Source: Plazaster borealis (lineage: Eukaryota; Echinodermata; Asteroidea; Forcipulatida; Labidiasteridae). From it: a stretch of DNA of 64,000 nt. The stretch covers positions 20,046,135 to 20,110,134 of the forward strand of contig CM037462.1 in assembly GCA_021014325.1 (NCBI GenBank), written 5' to 3'. Positions 46,020-56,580 of this stretch are shown one piece after another. Both the position numbers and the translations under genes were made by a program. The stretch's first letter is position 1, and each line of letters starts with the position of its first letter. The notes below the pieces were generated by a model that was given only the letters and a program-made list of their open reading frames with translations, was not told the origin of the DNA and did not search any database.

Positions 46020-46580
46020 AGAACGTTGTCTGCATGTTGTATTTTGGTTTTCTCAAAACATCATATTTTAATCGCGGCAGTCACGTTGTCTACACGTTGT
46101 ATTTCGGTAACATTAAAATGCAGTAATTATGTTGTGACGAGCACAATGTCTGCACATTGTATTTTGGTAACATTAAAATGCAGTTTTATGTTGTGACGAG
46201 CACGTTGTCTACACGTTGTATTTGGGTAACATTAAAATGTAGTAACTATGTTGTGACGAGCACGTTGTCTGCACGTTGTATTTTGGATTTATCAAAACGT
46301 CATATTTAAATCGCGGCAGTCACGTTGTCTACACGTTGTATTTTGGTAACATTAAAACGTAGCAATTATGTTGTGACGAGCACATTGTCTGTGCGTTGTA
46401 TTTTGGTAACATTAAAACGTAGCGATTATGTTGTGACGAGCACGTTGTCTGCACGTTGTATTTTGGTTTTATCAAAACGTCATATTTAAATCGCGGCGGA
46501 TCACATTGTCTTGACGTTGTATTTTGGTATTGCAAAGAAAAGAGTAGCCTACTATTCAAGTTGTGACAGCTACATTGTCT
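46020..46580 (+). repeat. 60-bp satellite with higher-order A/B structure
   Basis: Units begin CACGTTGTCTGCACGTTG or close variants every 60 bp. Two unit types: A continues GGTAACATTAAAACGTAG and ATTATGTTGTGACGAG; B continues with TATCAAAACGTCATATTT and AAATCGCGGC. Order from 46021 is B-A-A-A-B-A-A-B, so blocks of units were amplified together. Confidence 0.85.
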
Positions 46581-46749
46581 CAACTTTCACGTATTATTGT
46601 AACCATCACGCTGTGGCCTTGTAGTTTTATCAAAGCGTAGTATTTTTGTTTTTACCATCACGTTGTGACATAATGTATTTTAGTTTAATTACAACATAGT
46701 ATTTATGTTTTGACCATAATCGTATGGCGTTGTATTTGAGTTTGCATTG

Positions 46750-47572
46750 GCGATGTTTAGACTATTGTGTTGAATAGTTCAAGCAGCTCGTTTGGTTTTG
46801 CAAGACATTTATTAGCTAACAACTATTTGTAGGCCTAATGTTTGACATCGCAAACAATGTTTGTTCTCAATTCAGTTTTTTTATATCGGTTGTCATCAAT
46901 AAAATAGGCACTTGAGGAGCGGCGTTGCTATCACAATGGCATTTAATGATCAACCTGAATATAGTACTAATCATTAGTTGCATTTAATTGAGCTTATTGT
47001 GTCAAGCAGCCGTTCGGTGTTTGAGAGATTTGATTTCCCCCCCATCCTGCACAGTGGCATTCCAAGCTGTAGATAGAATCTTCTAGAGAAACATTACACT
47101 TGATAGGATTTTATTTTCTATCCTCACTTAGGCCGTTTTGTCCCCCGCTAAAAACTTTCTCTAAAACCATTGTGTTGAATAGTTCAAGCAGCTCGATCGT
47201 TGGGATGGTTTTGGAGGACATTTATTAGCTAACAACTAATGGTAGGCCTAATGTTTGACATCGCAAACAATGTTTGTTCTCAATTTAGTTTTTTATATCG
47301 GTTGTCATAAATAAAATAGGCACTTGAGGAGCGACGTTGCTATCACGTTGGCATTTAATGATCAATCTGAATCATTAGTTGCATTTAATTGAGCTTGTCA
47401 AGCAGTCAGTGCGATGGTATGGGAGAGATTCTATTCTACTCCCCCCCACCATCTGTACAGCGGCGTTCCAAATCGTAGATAGAATCTTCCAGAGAAAAAT
47501 TTTCCCTTGATAGGATTTTCTATCCTCACTTAGGCTGTTTTGTCCCCCGCTAAAAACTTCCTCTAAAACCAA
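46750..47572 (+). repeat. ~410-bp tandem duplication
   Basis: ATTGTGTTGAATAGTTCAAG, ATGTTTGACATCGCAAACAA, GGCACTTGAGGAGCG and TTTGTCCCCCGCTAAAAACT occur in the same order in both halves (46750-47160 and 47165-47572). The halves differ by scattered substitutions and small indels, so it is not recent. Noncoding. Confidence 0.85.
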
Positions 47573-49486
47573 AATTTGTTCCTTAAATTCAAGACACTTT
47601 CAAAGTTTGCAGTAATTTTGGTTACCACTAAATGTGTTTTGTTTCAGTTTTGAAGAACAAATAAGAGACCTACATTTCCACTCAGGTACGCTCAACTTGC
47701 CGCATTTACCAGCGTGCGGAATGCTGCATGTCTATTATAAATTAATATGACAACGTCATGACAATGTAAATATCACATATGCAAATTAGTAGATTGGGCT
47801 TGGAAGTTGTACAATACCTACAAAATATTTCACGAAATTTACCAAATTTATGAACTAGGTGTACTGGTTTCTTCGTGTAATTGTCTAAACTATCAGAGGA
47901 TCATATGGATAAATATAATGCAGTAACTAAACATGTAATTTTATATTCAGAAATATTATTAAAATTGAAAAAATTAAAAACAATATACACCCATGACTAC
48001 CAAAGTCAGGAAATCGGTCTGTATATATAGTACATGCTGTACGATATATAGTATACAGGTACAGTGAAGTCAGGTGACGGCAACGTGTAGTAGGGACCTA
48101 CCATGGTAAGTTTGTATATAAGTAGTTCATTGATCATGTTGACATATCAATTAACAATATTCATGAAACTATTGTATAATTAACTGATTATAGCAAACAA
48201 TAACATTATATTGGATTGACGTTGTGACAATGTTCAGGGTACTAGAAAAAGTCACGTTGTTGCAACATTCTTTTTAAATGATTATTTACAACATGACAAC
48301 GTTGTGTATACGTGCCAACAACGTCGTCGTTTCGTTGCATCATTACGTTCTAAAGACGTACAGGGGAGTCGACAAAGATTTGTTGCTACAACGTTACTTA
48401 GATAACGTTATAACAACCAAACAAACACGCTCTGAGAACGTTGTTGCAACGTTTATATAAGTTGTCATAAGGTCACTGGAAACGTGTCTTAATTGTACCA
48501 GCAACGTGGTTGTTACGTTGCGTCATTACGTTCAGAAGACGTATAGGGGAGTCGACAAAGTTCTGTAGTCACAACGTTATAGTCACAACGTTATATTCAT
48601 AACGTTACTTACACCAAAGTCTGACTTCATTACAACGTTGTGAGAACGTCAAATTGTTAGCTGGGAGGTCAGTGATTTGTTTCAACACTTTGAATCCAAT
48701 TGTTGTTAGTATTATCTATAGAAGTGGGCTTTCAGATTCCTGTTTCAGTTCGTTGTCATATGAAATGTATATGGTTCGGTAATCATGATCGGATATAAAG
48801 GGCTGAGTTTTTTCGATAGTAATTGTACGATCAAACCAACCGGGTTCTGTTTCAGACATGTATCTGTTTTAACTTTGAGAGGTTTGCGGTAACACCATGT
48901 GAATAACTCTTTTTTGAGTAGTGTTTAACGACTCAATGTTTCAATCAGTATGCTCTGATCGTCTTCAGGAGAATGCTTGAACCTTGGTGAAGTCACTAGG
49001 GCTGAGGGTGAGTAGAAGTTGTTCCTTGGAGTCGGCAATTTCGTAGTCCAGGACAGCAAGAGATGATCTGGTGGAGGAGATCCGCTCTCGGAGGAGAGCG
49101 TGACTTGCTGCTTGAAGGATACGTTCTGAACGGCAGCTGCGAACTGGATCTTGAAGGCGAAGTCCTTGCGGCAACAGGTTGGAGTCCAGGCTTCGTTTAC
49201 GGAAGGCTAGATTGTTTATGAGTTTAGAACGTCGAACGACATTCGTTCAAACAACCTAACAACCTTGGAGGTGAGCTCCCCGTAGAGCGATAATAAGTAG
49301 GATTTGAAACTTTGCATGGTGGATGTATAACTAAGAGACTTCACCAAGGTTCAAGCTTTCTCCGACTTCTCCAGCTGACACGCGTACAAGATTGCCCGCA
49401 GGAAGCAGATCTCCAAGTTCTACAAACTGATCCACCAGAAGCAGAGATCCTCTATATCTCACTTCCACCGCGCACCCTCCGAGAAG

Positions 49487-50260
49487 ATGAGATCTACTAC
49501 ATCTCTATTCAATCGCCTTACTGGTCAGGCAACAGGATCTTCTATATCCTTACAGCTGCCAGCCTACCTTCGTAATCAACGCGCATTCCAGGAGCACACA
49601 GTAGTCAATATGAGCCAGCGGAGCATTTCCAACACCAGCGTTTTGTCCCTAGGGATGAATTTTGCAGTTCCACCCAAGACCATCCCTACAGAGAACATCC
49701 AGTCCACGGAGCAAGCACTGAAACACCTCAGCAAGACAGAGAAGGATGATGTCCGGATTAAGATCAACAAAGTTTTACGGAAGGCTGAACCCTCCAAACC
49801 CAATCTTTCCAAGGTTGAACAGGCAGCCCTACGTGATCTTCGTCGGGACAAAACCATCCACATCCTGACTGCCGACAAGGTAAATAGTAAAACAAGGTAA
49901 AACAAGGTAAATAGTATCCTTTCCTCTGATTCGTACCGTCCCTGCTGAAGAACCCCATCCCTGGTATTGAGAAGAGGTTGTTAGCAAACTCCTCTCCCTT
50001 CACCGTGCCGGGGCCCTCTCCTTCCCACTGTACCGCAGGCTTTCCTTAATGTCCTCATCACCAGGAAACCAGACGGCAAACTCCACCACAGCATCTACAG
50101 GAAACCTACCCACACCGACCGTTGCCTCAACCAGCGTTCCTTCGATCCACCACCCAAGAATCAAGTCTTCTGTCAACCGCACTCTGGTTCAACGTGCCTA
50201 CAACATCTGTGATCCAGACAGCCTTCAGCAAGAGTTGCAGCACATCAAGACTACACTGAA
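49487..50260 (+). pseudogene. Penelope-like reverse transcriptase, core deleted
   Basis: 49487-49900 reads VLSLGMNFAVPPKTIPTE, a Lys-rich helix and KTIHILTADK, the N-terminal part of a Penelope-type reverse transcriptase. At about 49900-50045 the palm domain with its catalytic aspartates is missing; reading resumes in another frame with the post-palm motif FLNVLITRKPDGKLHHS, then YRKPTHTDRCLNQRSF at 50100-50150. Several frameshifts. Not functional. Confidence 0.75.
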
Positions 50261-50504
50261 GTGCAACGGGTACAACTCAAGACAAGTCAAGACCAGCAAG
50301 CCAGTCCCCAATCTCGACAGAAGGGTCCCCTATACCCAAAGTCAACCGCCCACTCCCTCAGTATGTTTGCCCTACCTAGGTCCCCCTTTCCACCATCTCC
50401 AGCGTATCTTCCGACAAGCAGGGATCAAGGTCTACCACTCTGCCCCCAAGAAACTTTGAAGCACTCTTCAATCTCATAAGGACAAGCAAGATCCCTCCAC
50501 ACGT

Positions 50505-50830
50505 GCAGGAGTTTACCGCATTCCATGCGAATGTGGGAAGGTTTATGTCGGGGAATGTGGGAAGGTTTATGTCGGGGAAACCGGGCGTAATCTTCCCACT
50601 AGACTCAAAGAACACTGAGCACACGGAATGAGGGGAGATTATGAGAAGTCAGCCATCGTCAAGCACTCCAACATCACCGACCATGGGGTCCTGCTGAACT
50701 CATCGCGCCCATCCAGGCATGGCACCCCAGACGGATCAGAGAGGCCATCGAGATCTACAAGCACGACACGGTTCCTCAAGACATGGGCTTCCACATCAGT
50801 GACATTTGGCTCCACTCCTCCCGACTAATG
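50505..50830 (+). pseudogene. GIY-YIG endonuclease remnant of Penelope-like element
   Basis: Reads GVYRIPCECGKVYVGE, then a direct in-frame repeat of 24 bp (50530-50553 and 50554-50577) that duplicates GKVYVGE, then TGRNLPTRLKEH and a stop at 50616. The GVY and YVG parts are the GIY and YIG motifs. Downstream the frame recovers with SAIVKHSNITDHG and, after a shift, REAIEIYKHD, the usual C-terminal end of these elements. Confidence 0.75.
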
Positions 50831-51496
50831 GATCCCCTATATCCAAGGTCACATCACCTACCCCTTAGACTTGGGTCATCTATACCCTCAGTCTCCTCTA
50901 GGTTCCCTCTCCTTCCCTGTGCTTGTCACCAACTGATTCAGTTCAGTGAGCACACACTCCCTGCCCACTCCCTGTGGGATCAGTTTAGGTTTAGCCCCAC
51001 TCAAGCCTACACGCTTCACCAAACTAAGCCCAGCTTATCCAGTTCCCGCCATCGCGCAACACCAAGCTCAAGTACTTAAGCAGCATCCAGCAACAGAGTC
51101 CAGCATTCTCCTGAAGATGATCAGAGCATACTGATCGAAACGTTGAGTCTTTAACCACCGGTTGTTTTCAGAACCAACACTACTCAAAAAAAGGTTATTC
51201 ACATGGTGTTACCGCAAACCTCTCTTAGTTATACCTCCACCATGCAAAGTTTCAAATCCTACTTGTTTTAACTTTGTTTGGTGTTTCAGTAGGTTGTTTG
51301 TGTTTCAGTGGGTTAATTTTTTAAAGTACCAAAGTAACAGCCTGCGTGGATCTAGAGTCATAGAGTTGAAAGGTAGTAGGCCTACGGACTCACATGGGTC
51401 TACGATGTGTGACAGATTGACCATGTTGGTTGGGGATATATGAACTTAAACCAAATTAAAAATAACTAGAGATTAAATTTTTGTCAACTACAAAAA

Positions 51497-51770
51497 CAAG
51501 GTCTGTGTATCTTTTCTTAAGATGTTACATACTTTCCCACTTAAGTATAAATTGTAAAAACCCAATGTGTGGTTTAGAAGTTATGGTTTTTGAAACATTG
51601 AATTTCAACTTCCGGTTTTAACCGGAAGTAAAGGTCAAATGAGGTCACATTATGTGTATTGTTTCTTAAGTTGTTACATACTTTCCCAATGTATAGATTG
51701 TAAAAGTCCAATGTGCTGTTTAGAAGTTACAATTTTTTGAAACATTAATTTTCAACTTCTCGACCTCCAA
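51497..51770 (+). repeat. ~160-bp tandem repeat, two units
   Basis: GTTACATACTTTCCCA, then AGATTGTAAAAGTCCAATGT or close variant, then TTTAGAAGTTA and TTTTGAAACATT, in the same order at 51525-51605 and 51672-51755. Between them lies an 18-bp palindrome, CTTCCGGTTTTAACCGGAAG, at 51609-51628. Confidence 0.7.
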
Positions 51771-51864
51771 CCCTTTTTTTTTTGTGGATTTTATCATTAT
51801 TTTTTTTGGGGGGGGGGGATCCGTCCCCTCCCCCTGTTTAGGGGCCTGGTCCAAACCAAGTCAA

Positions 51865-51975
51865 CTCAGTCCAAAGTCATCTCGGTCCCAAGACAGTCCC
51901 AAGTCATCTCGGTCCCAAGTCATCTCAGTCCCATGTCATCTCAGTCCCAAGTCATCTCGGTCCCAAGTCAACTCG
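51865..51975 (+). repeat. 15-bp minisatellite
   Basis: About eight copies of GTCCCAAGTCATCTC with small changes (AGTCATCTCGGTCCC in register). Preceded by a run of nine or more G. The ORF over it is a by-product. Confidence 0.85.
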
Positions 51976-52284
51976 GTTTTGGGGTCCAGTTACTCGGACT
52001 AGCACACATATGGAGAAGATCGAATACAGTGGCCACCAGCCAATTAACCTAACCAAACCATTTAATGTGATTGTTTTGTTGAGTCCTCAAATCTGCGTAT
52101 CAAGTACTTTAGAGGCTGAGTTTGGGCTGAGTTCAAGTACCCTGTGGATGAGTCCGTATAATGAGTTAGACCCAGTAACTGGGGTGCTGTACAAGTGCCC
52201 CAGGCAAGCGTACTTCGAGTTACTGGACCACAACGCTTCTCTAACATTTGGACATTATCCACTCGTGTGATTGTTGGTACCACT

Positions 52285-52590
52285 GTACAAAATTCAAAAT
52301 AAAAAAACAGGGTGTGACAAAACTGCTCCAAAATCCATCAAATACCTCTCACAGGATACTTTGTTGCTTATGGTACGATTGTGTCAAATACATTCTCAAA
52401 AATGTTTTCTTGTAAAAGTGTCTGAAAAAATAATAAAAAACAGAATTCTGTGGTTTTGTTTTAAAAACATAGATATTATGTTAACATGGGAACAAATGTC
52501 AGTTCAGTTCATAACCTTTTTGATTGAGTGGAGTTGAGTGGTCAGATCTTGCAGCTGTCTGCAGCCGCTATGGTCTCTAAAGGGTTAAGC
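52285..52590 (-). repeat. Dispersed repeat shared with 1370-1570
   Basis: Shares TGTGGTTTTGTTTTA-like, AACATGGGAACAAATGTCAG, TTTTTGATTGAGTGGA and GCAGCCGCTATGG with 1370-1560 in the same order, ending CTCTAAAGGGTTAA. The end also matches the start of a copy at 60444 in inverted form (TTAACCCTTTTAGAGACCAT). Strand is arbitrary. Confidence 0.6.
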
Positions 52591-52965
52591 ATAAATTTAT
52601 TTGACATTTGGCTATGTAGGATGATACATACCCCTTAGTGTTCTGATACATTATCTTGTTTGGGGCGAGTAACATAATTTCCTTCTTATTTTTTATAAAC
52701 ACATCATACAACCAACCTGATAAATTTATAAAAAATGCAGCTGATTTTTTATATATAGTAAAAACGTTAAAAAACAGTTTGTTATCTGTAAGGGGGTTGT
52801 GCTAATTATGAGTGACTGTTGATTGAAGCAATTCAAAATAAACTTGCGTCGAACATATATTTATCTGGAGGATTGGTTCCATTCAGTGAGCTTCCAGATG
52901 GTTTACATGAGGGTGGTGGGGGGGGGGAGGGGGTAGGTCCACAATCACATCATTTGGATAGTGTT

Positions 52966-53130
52966 GTGGCCAAGCAGGCTAACTCACCAGACCCAAGTTC
53001 TGGTGTTGTCAGAGTGTTGATTTGATTCTCTTTGAGTGAGACATTATACAATAATTGCCTTGATGGAAATTAGGCATGCAGTATAGGTCCCTAATCTGTT
53101 TTTCAATGCGCATAAATGAACCAGTAAACT
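52966..53130 (+). repeat. SINE copy, 5' part
   Basis: GTTGTGGCCAAGCAGGCTAA is the A-box region and CAAGTTCTGGTGTTGTCAGA the variable arm; the B box is decayed. A tail-like GTGATAAAGCGCTATGTAAG with (ATT)n at 53495-53530 suggests the element was split by the sequence between. Confidence 0.55.
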
Positions 53131-53152
53131 TCGTTAAGAGTTAGTGGTCATC

Positions 53153-53250
53153 TCGCCTCCAACAAAGTCGCCCCCCAAACAAGCTCGCCCTAGTTTGTAA
53201 CAATCTCCCCCTGACAATGTCGCCCCCTAACAAGCCTACCCCCAAGCAAA
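53153..53250 (+). repeat. Degenerate ~18-bp C-rich minisatellite
   Basis: CAACAAAGTCGCCCCCC, ACAAGCTCGCCCTAG, CAATCTCCCCCTGA, CAATGTCGCCCCCTAA and CAAGCCTACCCCCAAG follow one another. Confidence 0.6.
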
Positions 53251-53600
53251 CATTTTTTTTTAACATAGCCTGAACTAATCTGGAGATAAAAAGAAACAGG
53301 ATGTGTAAAAGTAAGGGCTTTGCCCAGATCAAAGTTGGCTTTCCACATCACCTTGTAAACCCTCACAAGGCAATATATAGGCCTAAATGGGTCTCATCTG
53401 AGTCATTTAAACAAAACCATGGAGGTAGAAAAACAGATCTGCATACTCTATCATAAAGATAATGAGAGCTTTGAGATCCCTGTTGGTTGTGATAAAGCGC
53501 TATGTAAGAACTGGGTATTATTATTATCAGTTCTCTTTGTACATGAATCAGTTGTGTAATTCAAACTTGTACTAATGTTTATAATTTCATTTCTACTCAG

Positions 53601-53692
53601 GCTTCTTGTGCTGATGGCCCTTCTCAAGATGTGGCCCCATGCAACCATTGCCAGCCCCTACAACTAAGTGTGTTCATCTTACATACTCTCAG
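53601..53692 (+). CDS. Possible orphan exon, unidentified
   Basis: 92 bp between acceptor TTTCATTTCTACTCAG and donor AG|GTATGT. In one frame it has no stop and reads ASCADGPSQDVAPCNHCQPL then QLSVFILHTLR; it enters phase 0 and leaves phase 2. I do not recognise it and find no partner exon on the + strand between 33308 and 64000. It may be an exon of an unseen gene, an exonised fragment or chance. Confidence 0.35.
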
Positions 53693-53994
53693 GTATGTAC
53701 AAGTTTGATTTTAATCTAGTATGTTTGCAGTAACACTAATACATGTAATGATGAGTTGTAACACCACAAGCAGGCTATTTTTTTTTTTTTTTTTTTGGGG
53801 GGGGAGGGTGAATATGAAGGAAAATGTACATCGATGTTAGCGCCGCCCTGTCGCACAGCGACGCGGGAGGGGGGGAGAGTTGGGAAATTTTTTGAAAATG
53901 AAGGCCCAATTCAAGCCATTTGGTCTATTTTTAGCTTATTTTTGATGCATAATAGGATGCAGAATAGCTTCCTTTGACTATATTTATTCATTCG

Positions 53995-55841
53995 TTCATT
54001 CTTTATTATTATTAGTCCCAAAAAGGAAAAAAAAAATTATTACATACAACAAGATAAAAGATGGATATACAAATATACAATAAACAAAATATACATACAA
54101 ACAGGCAATGTTAAGTACAATAAAAAGATCTGATTTAGAAATTGCTACCAAAGACATACAAACTTAACAAGATGAGAGCGGGCGAGGGAGGTGATAAAAA
54201 GAATATGATACAAATATTAACTTGTATGCTGATCATTAAGAAGATGAACGGAATAGGGGACAAATGAATTTGAGTACCTACTTGTTCTGGTCCTTACTGA
54301 CTGCCACCTTCTACCACTGCCAAGCATTCTATGGTATTTATTGAGGGGATGATCATCATTTCCTAGTACACCCTGAGCTTTGGCTAGTGCCCTCTCCTGG
54401 CAGATTTCATCCAAATTTATATCTTCTCCCAGAATCTTAGAAGCTTGTTTAACTACCCTTTTCAGTTTATCTTTGTCTGTTTTCCTGGCTCCATTATACC
54501 AGACAACACAATCATGAACAATAACACTCTGTATTGCAGAGTTGTAAAAAAGAGTCACTATTACCCTATCAACTCGAAAAGAGCGTAACTTACGCAGGAA
54601 ATACAACCTCTGGTTACCCTTTTTAATAAGGGCTTTACAATGTTCACTCCAATCGAGCTTACTATCAGTGGTTGTGCCAAGGTATTTATAACTTTGCACA
54701 GTACCAATGTTAACCCCTGCAATACAGACTGGATCTGTGAAAGGATTATTTGCCTTCTTGCGAAAACAATTTCTTTTGTTTTGGTGGGGTTGAGTTCAAG
54801 AAAATTGTCCTCACACCATACATTGAATTCCTGTATAGATTGCCTGCAATCGTTTTCATCACTATCATTTATGAGCCCATATAACAGTGTCATCTGCATA
54901 TATTTCAATAAGTTCACTGAATGAAAGTTAGAAACACAGTCATTGGTGTAAATTATGAAAAAGCTTGGTGATAATAGGTCTTTATATCCCTGTGGAGATC
55001 CTGTTATTGTCATAATGGGGGCTGAAAGTGTACCGTTCACTTTCACGCGCTAAGTTCTCGCTGAGAGAAAGTCACAAATCCAAAGAATTAAAGATGGTTT
55101 AACATCTAGAGATTTGAGTTTCTCCATCAGATGTAATGGTTGTATTGTGTTCAATGCAGATGCAAAGACAATGAATAGTGCCCGGCATAGTGTTGCGGTT
55201 CGTCTAAGTGTTGGTAAATAGCTTGCGTGAATGACAAAACCGCATCTTGCAACGACTTATCTCTCTGGTATGCAAATTGATGTGTCAATTCGGTCTTGGA
55301 TGGGCTGAATAAGGTTACGCAAGACATTTTTTTTCAAGACATTTCATGATGATCGATGTTAGTGCAATTGGCCGAAAGTCTTTATTTTCGGTAGGGCGTT
55401 GCTTTTTGGGGATCGGCATAATAACAGCTCCTTTCCAATTTGAAGGAATGCGCTGTTGGTTAAGTGACATCTGGAAGAGTGACCATGGTGTTGCAAGTTG
55501 ACGAGCACATCTCCTGAGTAATTGTCCGCATATCCCATCTGGTCCGCTTGCTTTTCGTTGATTCACGGATTTGAAACTCTTGTGACCTCTAGCTCATCTA
55601 GGGAAATCGGTGAATCATCCAGTGAACACAGTGCGTTCAACTGATTCTTTAATTTGTCAGAAAAGTCTTGAGTATCAAACACACAATAAAATCGGGTTAC
55701 CCAAGGTTTATTATTTGGATAACTAGTAATTGTTTTTGTTTCAACGTGAAGACTTTTGCAGAAAATGACATAGCATTTATGCCATGCTTCTGAAAGATCA
55801 CTTGGAGACTTGAAGCATAGATTTGGATCAAACATTTTCAA
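53995..55841 (-). pseudogene. 5'-truncated LINE reverse transcriptase (CR1/Rex1-like)
   Basis: Read on the - strand: a region before the RT (55841-55563), then KASGPDGICGQLLRRCA, WKGAVIMPIPKK and DFRPIALTSIIMKCLEK (55560-55315), then GSPQGYKDLLSPSFFIIYTND (broken up here by frameshift) and LELNPTKTKEIVF (about 54800), then SYKYLGTTTDSKLDWSEHC and a C-terminal GSGRRWQ and NSFVPYSVHLLND (54240). The active-site box at about 54890 is disrupted by a one-base change in frame. 3' end has an ATT-repeat tail at about 54000. At least three frameshifts or stops: dead. Confidence 0.88.
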
Positions 55842-56279
55842 TCGACCCTGACCCTCCTCCTTTCCCTTACTTGCAACCTACCCTTAAACCCTTCCCACCC
55901 CTCCTCTTTCCTCCCCTTACCCTCAACCCCTCCCATACCCTTTCACTTGTCCCTTTCTTGTTTACCTTTCTTTTATGGATTTTTCCTAAGCAACTCTTGT
56001 TTTTTTAACTCTTCCTGTAATATGTTTGTTTCTGTTAATTCACACAGATTGTTTTGAATCTTTTATATATTAATATTTTTTTAATGTAACATTTTACCCC
56101 TGTAAACTGATCATTAAACCGAATAAATAAACAAAATAAATAAATAAAATAAACCCATTATCGTTAATTTTTTCAAACGTTTTTGAAAATGTTAATAAAA
56201 ATATTTAATAAATTTTGCTCTAAAATCATTAACTAGAAAAAATTGCACATGTCATCGGTGAATTATAAGGAATGACATC
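55842..56279. other. Intergenic, unassigned
   Basis: C-rich flank of the LINE at 55845-55960 (CCCTTACC and CCTCCC runs), then AT-rich sequence with AAATAAATAAAT near 56130, possibly another LINE tail on the + strand. No gene seen. Confidence 0.45.
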
Positions 56280-56580
56280 AGTAGTACCTCCTCATCTCAA
56301 TTTCAAAAGCACAAAGATTCATCTTAAGACGAATTGTCAGTATTAACATAGTGATTTGTATTGTGACATCACACTTTACTTAGAAACTATGATTGACACA
56401 TATTAGCTCAATGTAAAATCAAGCCCAAGTCTCGATTTCACAAAGAGCTAAGATTGATCTAAACTGCGAATCGATCTTTATTGCTAAGCAAAGTCCGATG
56501 ACCAATATACATATCACTATGGTGATACTAACAACTCATCTCAAGATGAATCTTGGTGCTTTGTGAAATCGAGGCCTGGT
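56280..56580. repeat. Two adjacent foldback MITEs, CACAAAGAGCTAAGAT family
   Basis: 56280-56425 holds CAAAGATTCATCTTAAGACG, TGTGACATCACACTTTACTT; 56430-56575 is a nearly complete copy from TTTCACAAAGAGCTAAGATT to AATCTTGGTGCTTTGTGAAA. The two are tandem, the first in reverse, so one probably inserted beside or into the other. Confidence 0.7.

Larger units (their letters stand above)
45717..48665. mobile_element. 2.95-kb inverted-repeat element rich in ACGTT
   Basis: Ends CCCAGCTAACA (45717-45727) and its complement TGTTAGCTGGG (48655-48665). Both subterminal regions are packed with ACAACGTTGT-like motifs in both directions. Inside: a 60-bp satellite (46020-46580), a ~410-bp tandem duplication (46750-47572) and a 183-bp spaced repeat near the right end (48333 and 48516). 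No transposase seen, so probably non-autonomous. No clear target-site duplication. I cannot name the superfamily. Confidence 0.8.
48878..51240 (+). mobile_element. Penelope-like element, internally deleted, inverted ends
   Basis: Terminal inverted repeats: 48878-48985 and 51105-51237, sharing GGTAACACCATGTGAATAAC, GAGTAGTGTT and a segment with GATCAGAGCATACTGATCGA. Just inside the left end, 48965-49200 reads on the - strand as a second copy of the element's N-terminal coding region, ending DFTKVQAFS, while 49330 onward repeats that segment on the + strand. This head-to-head layout of ends is common in Penelope-like elements. Confidence 0.8.
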
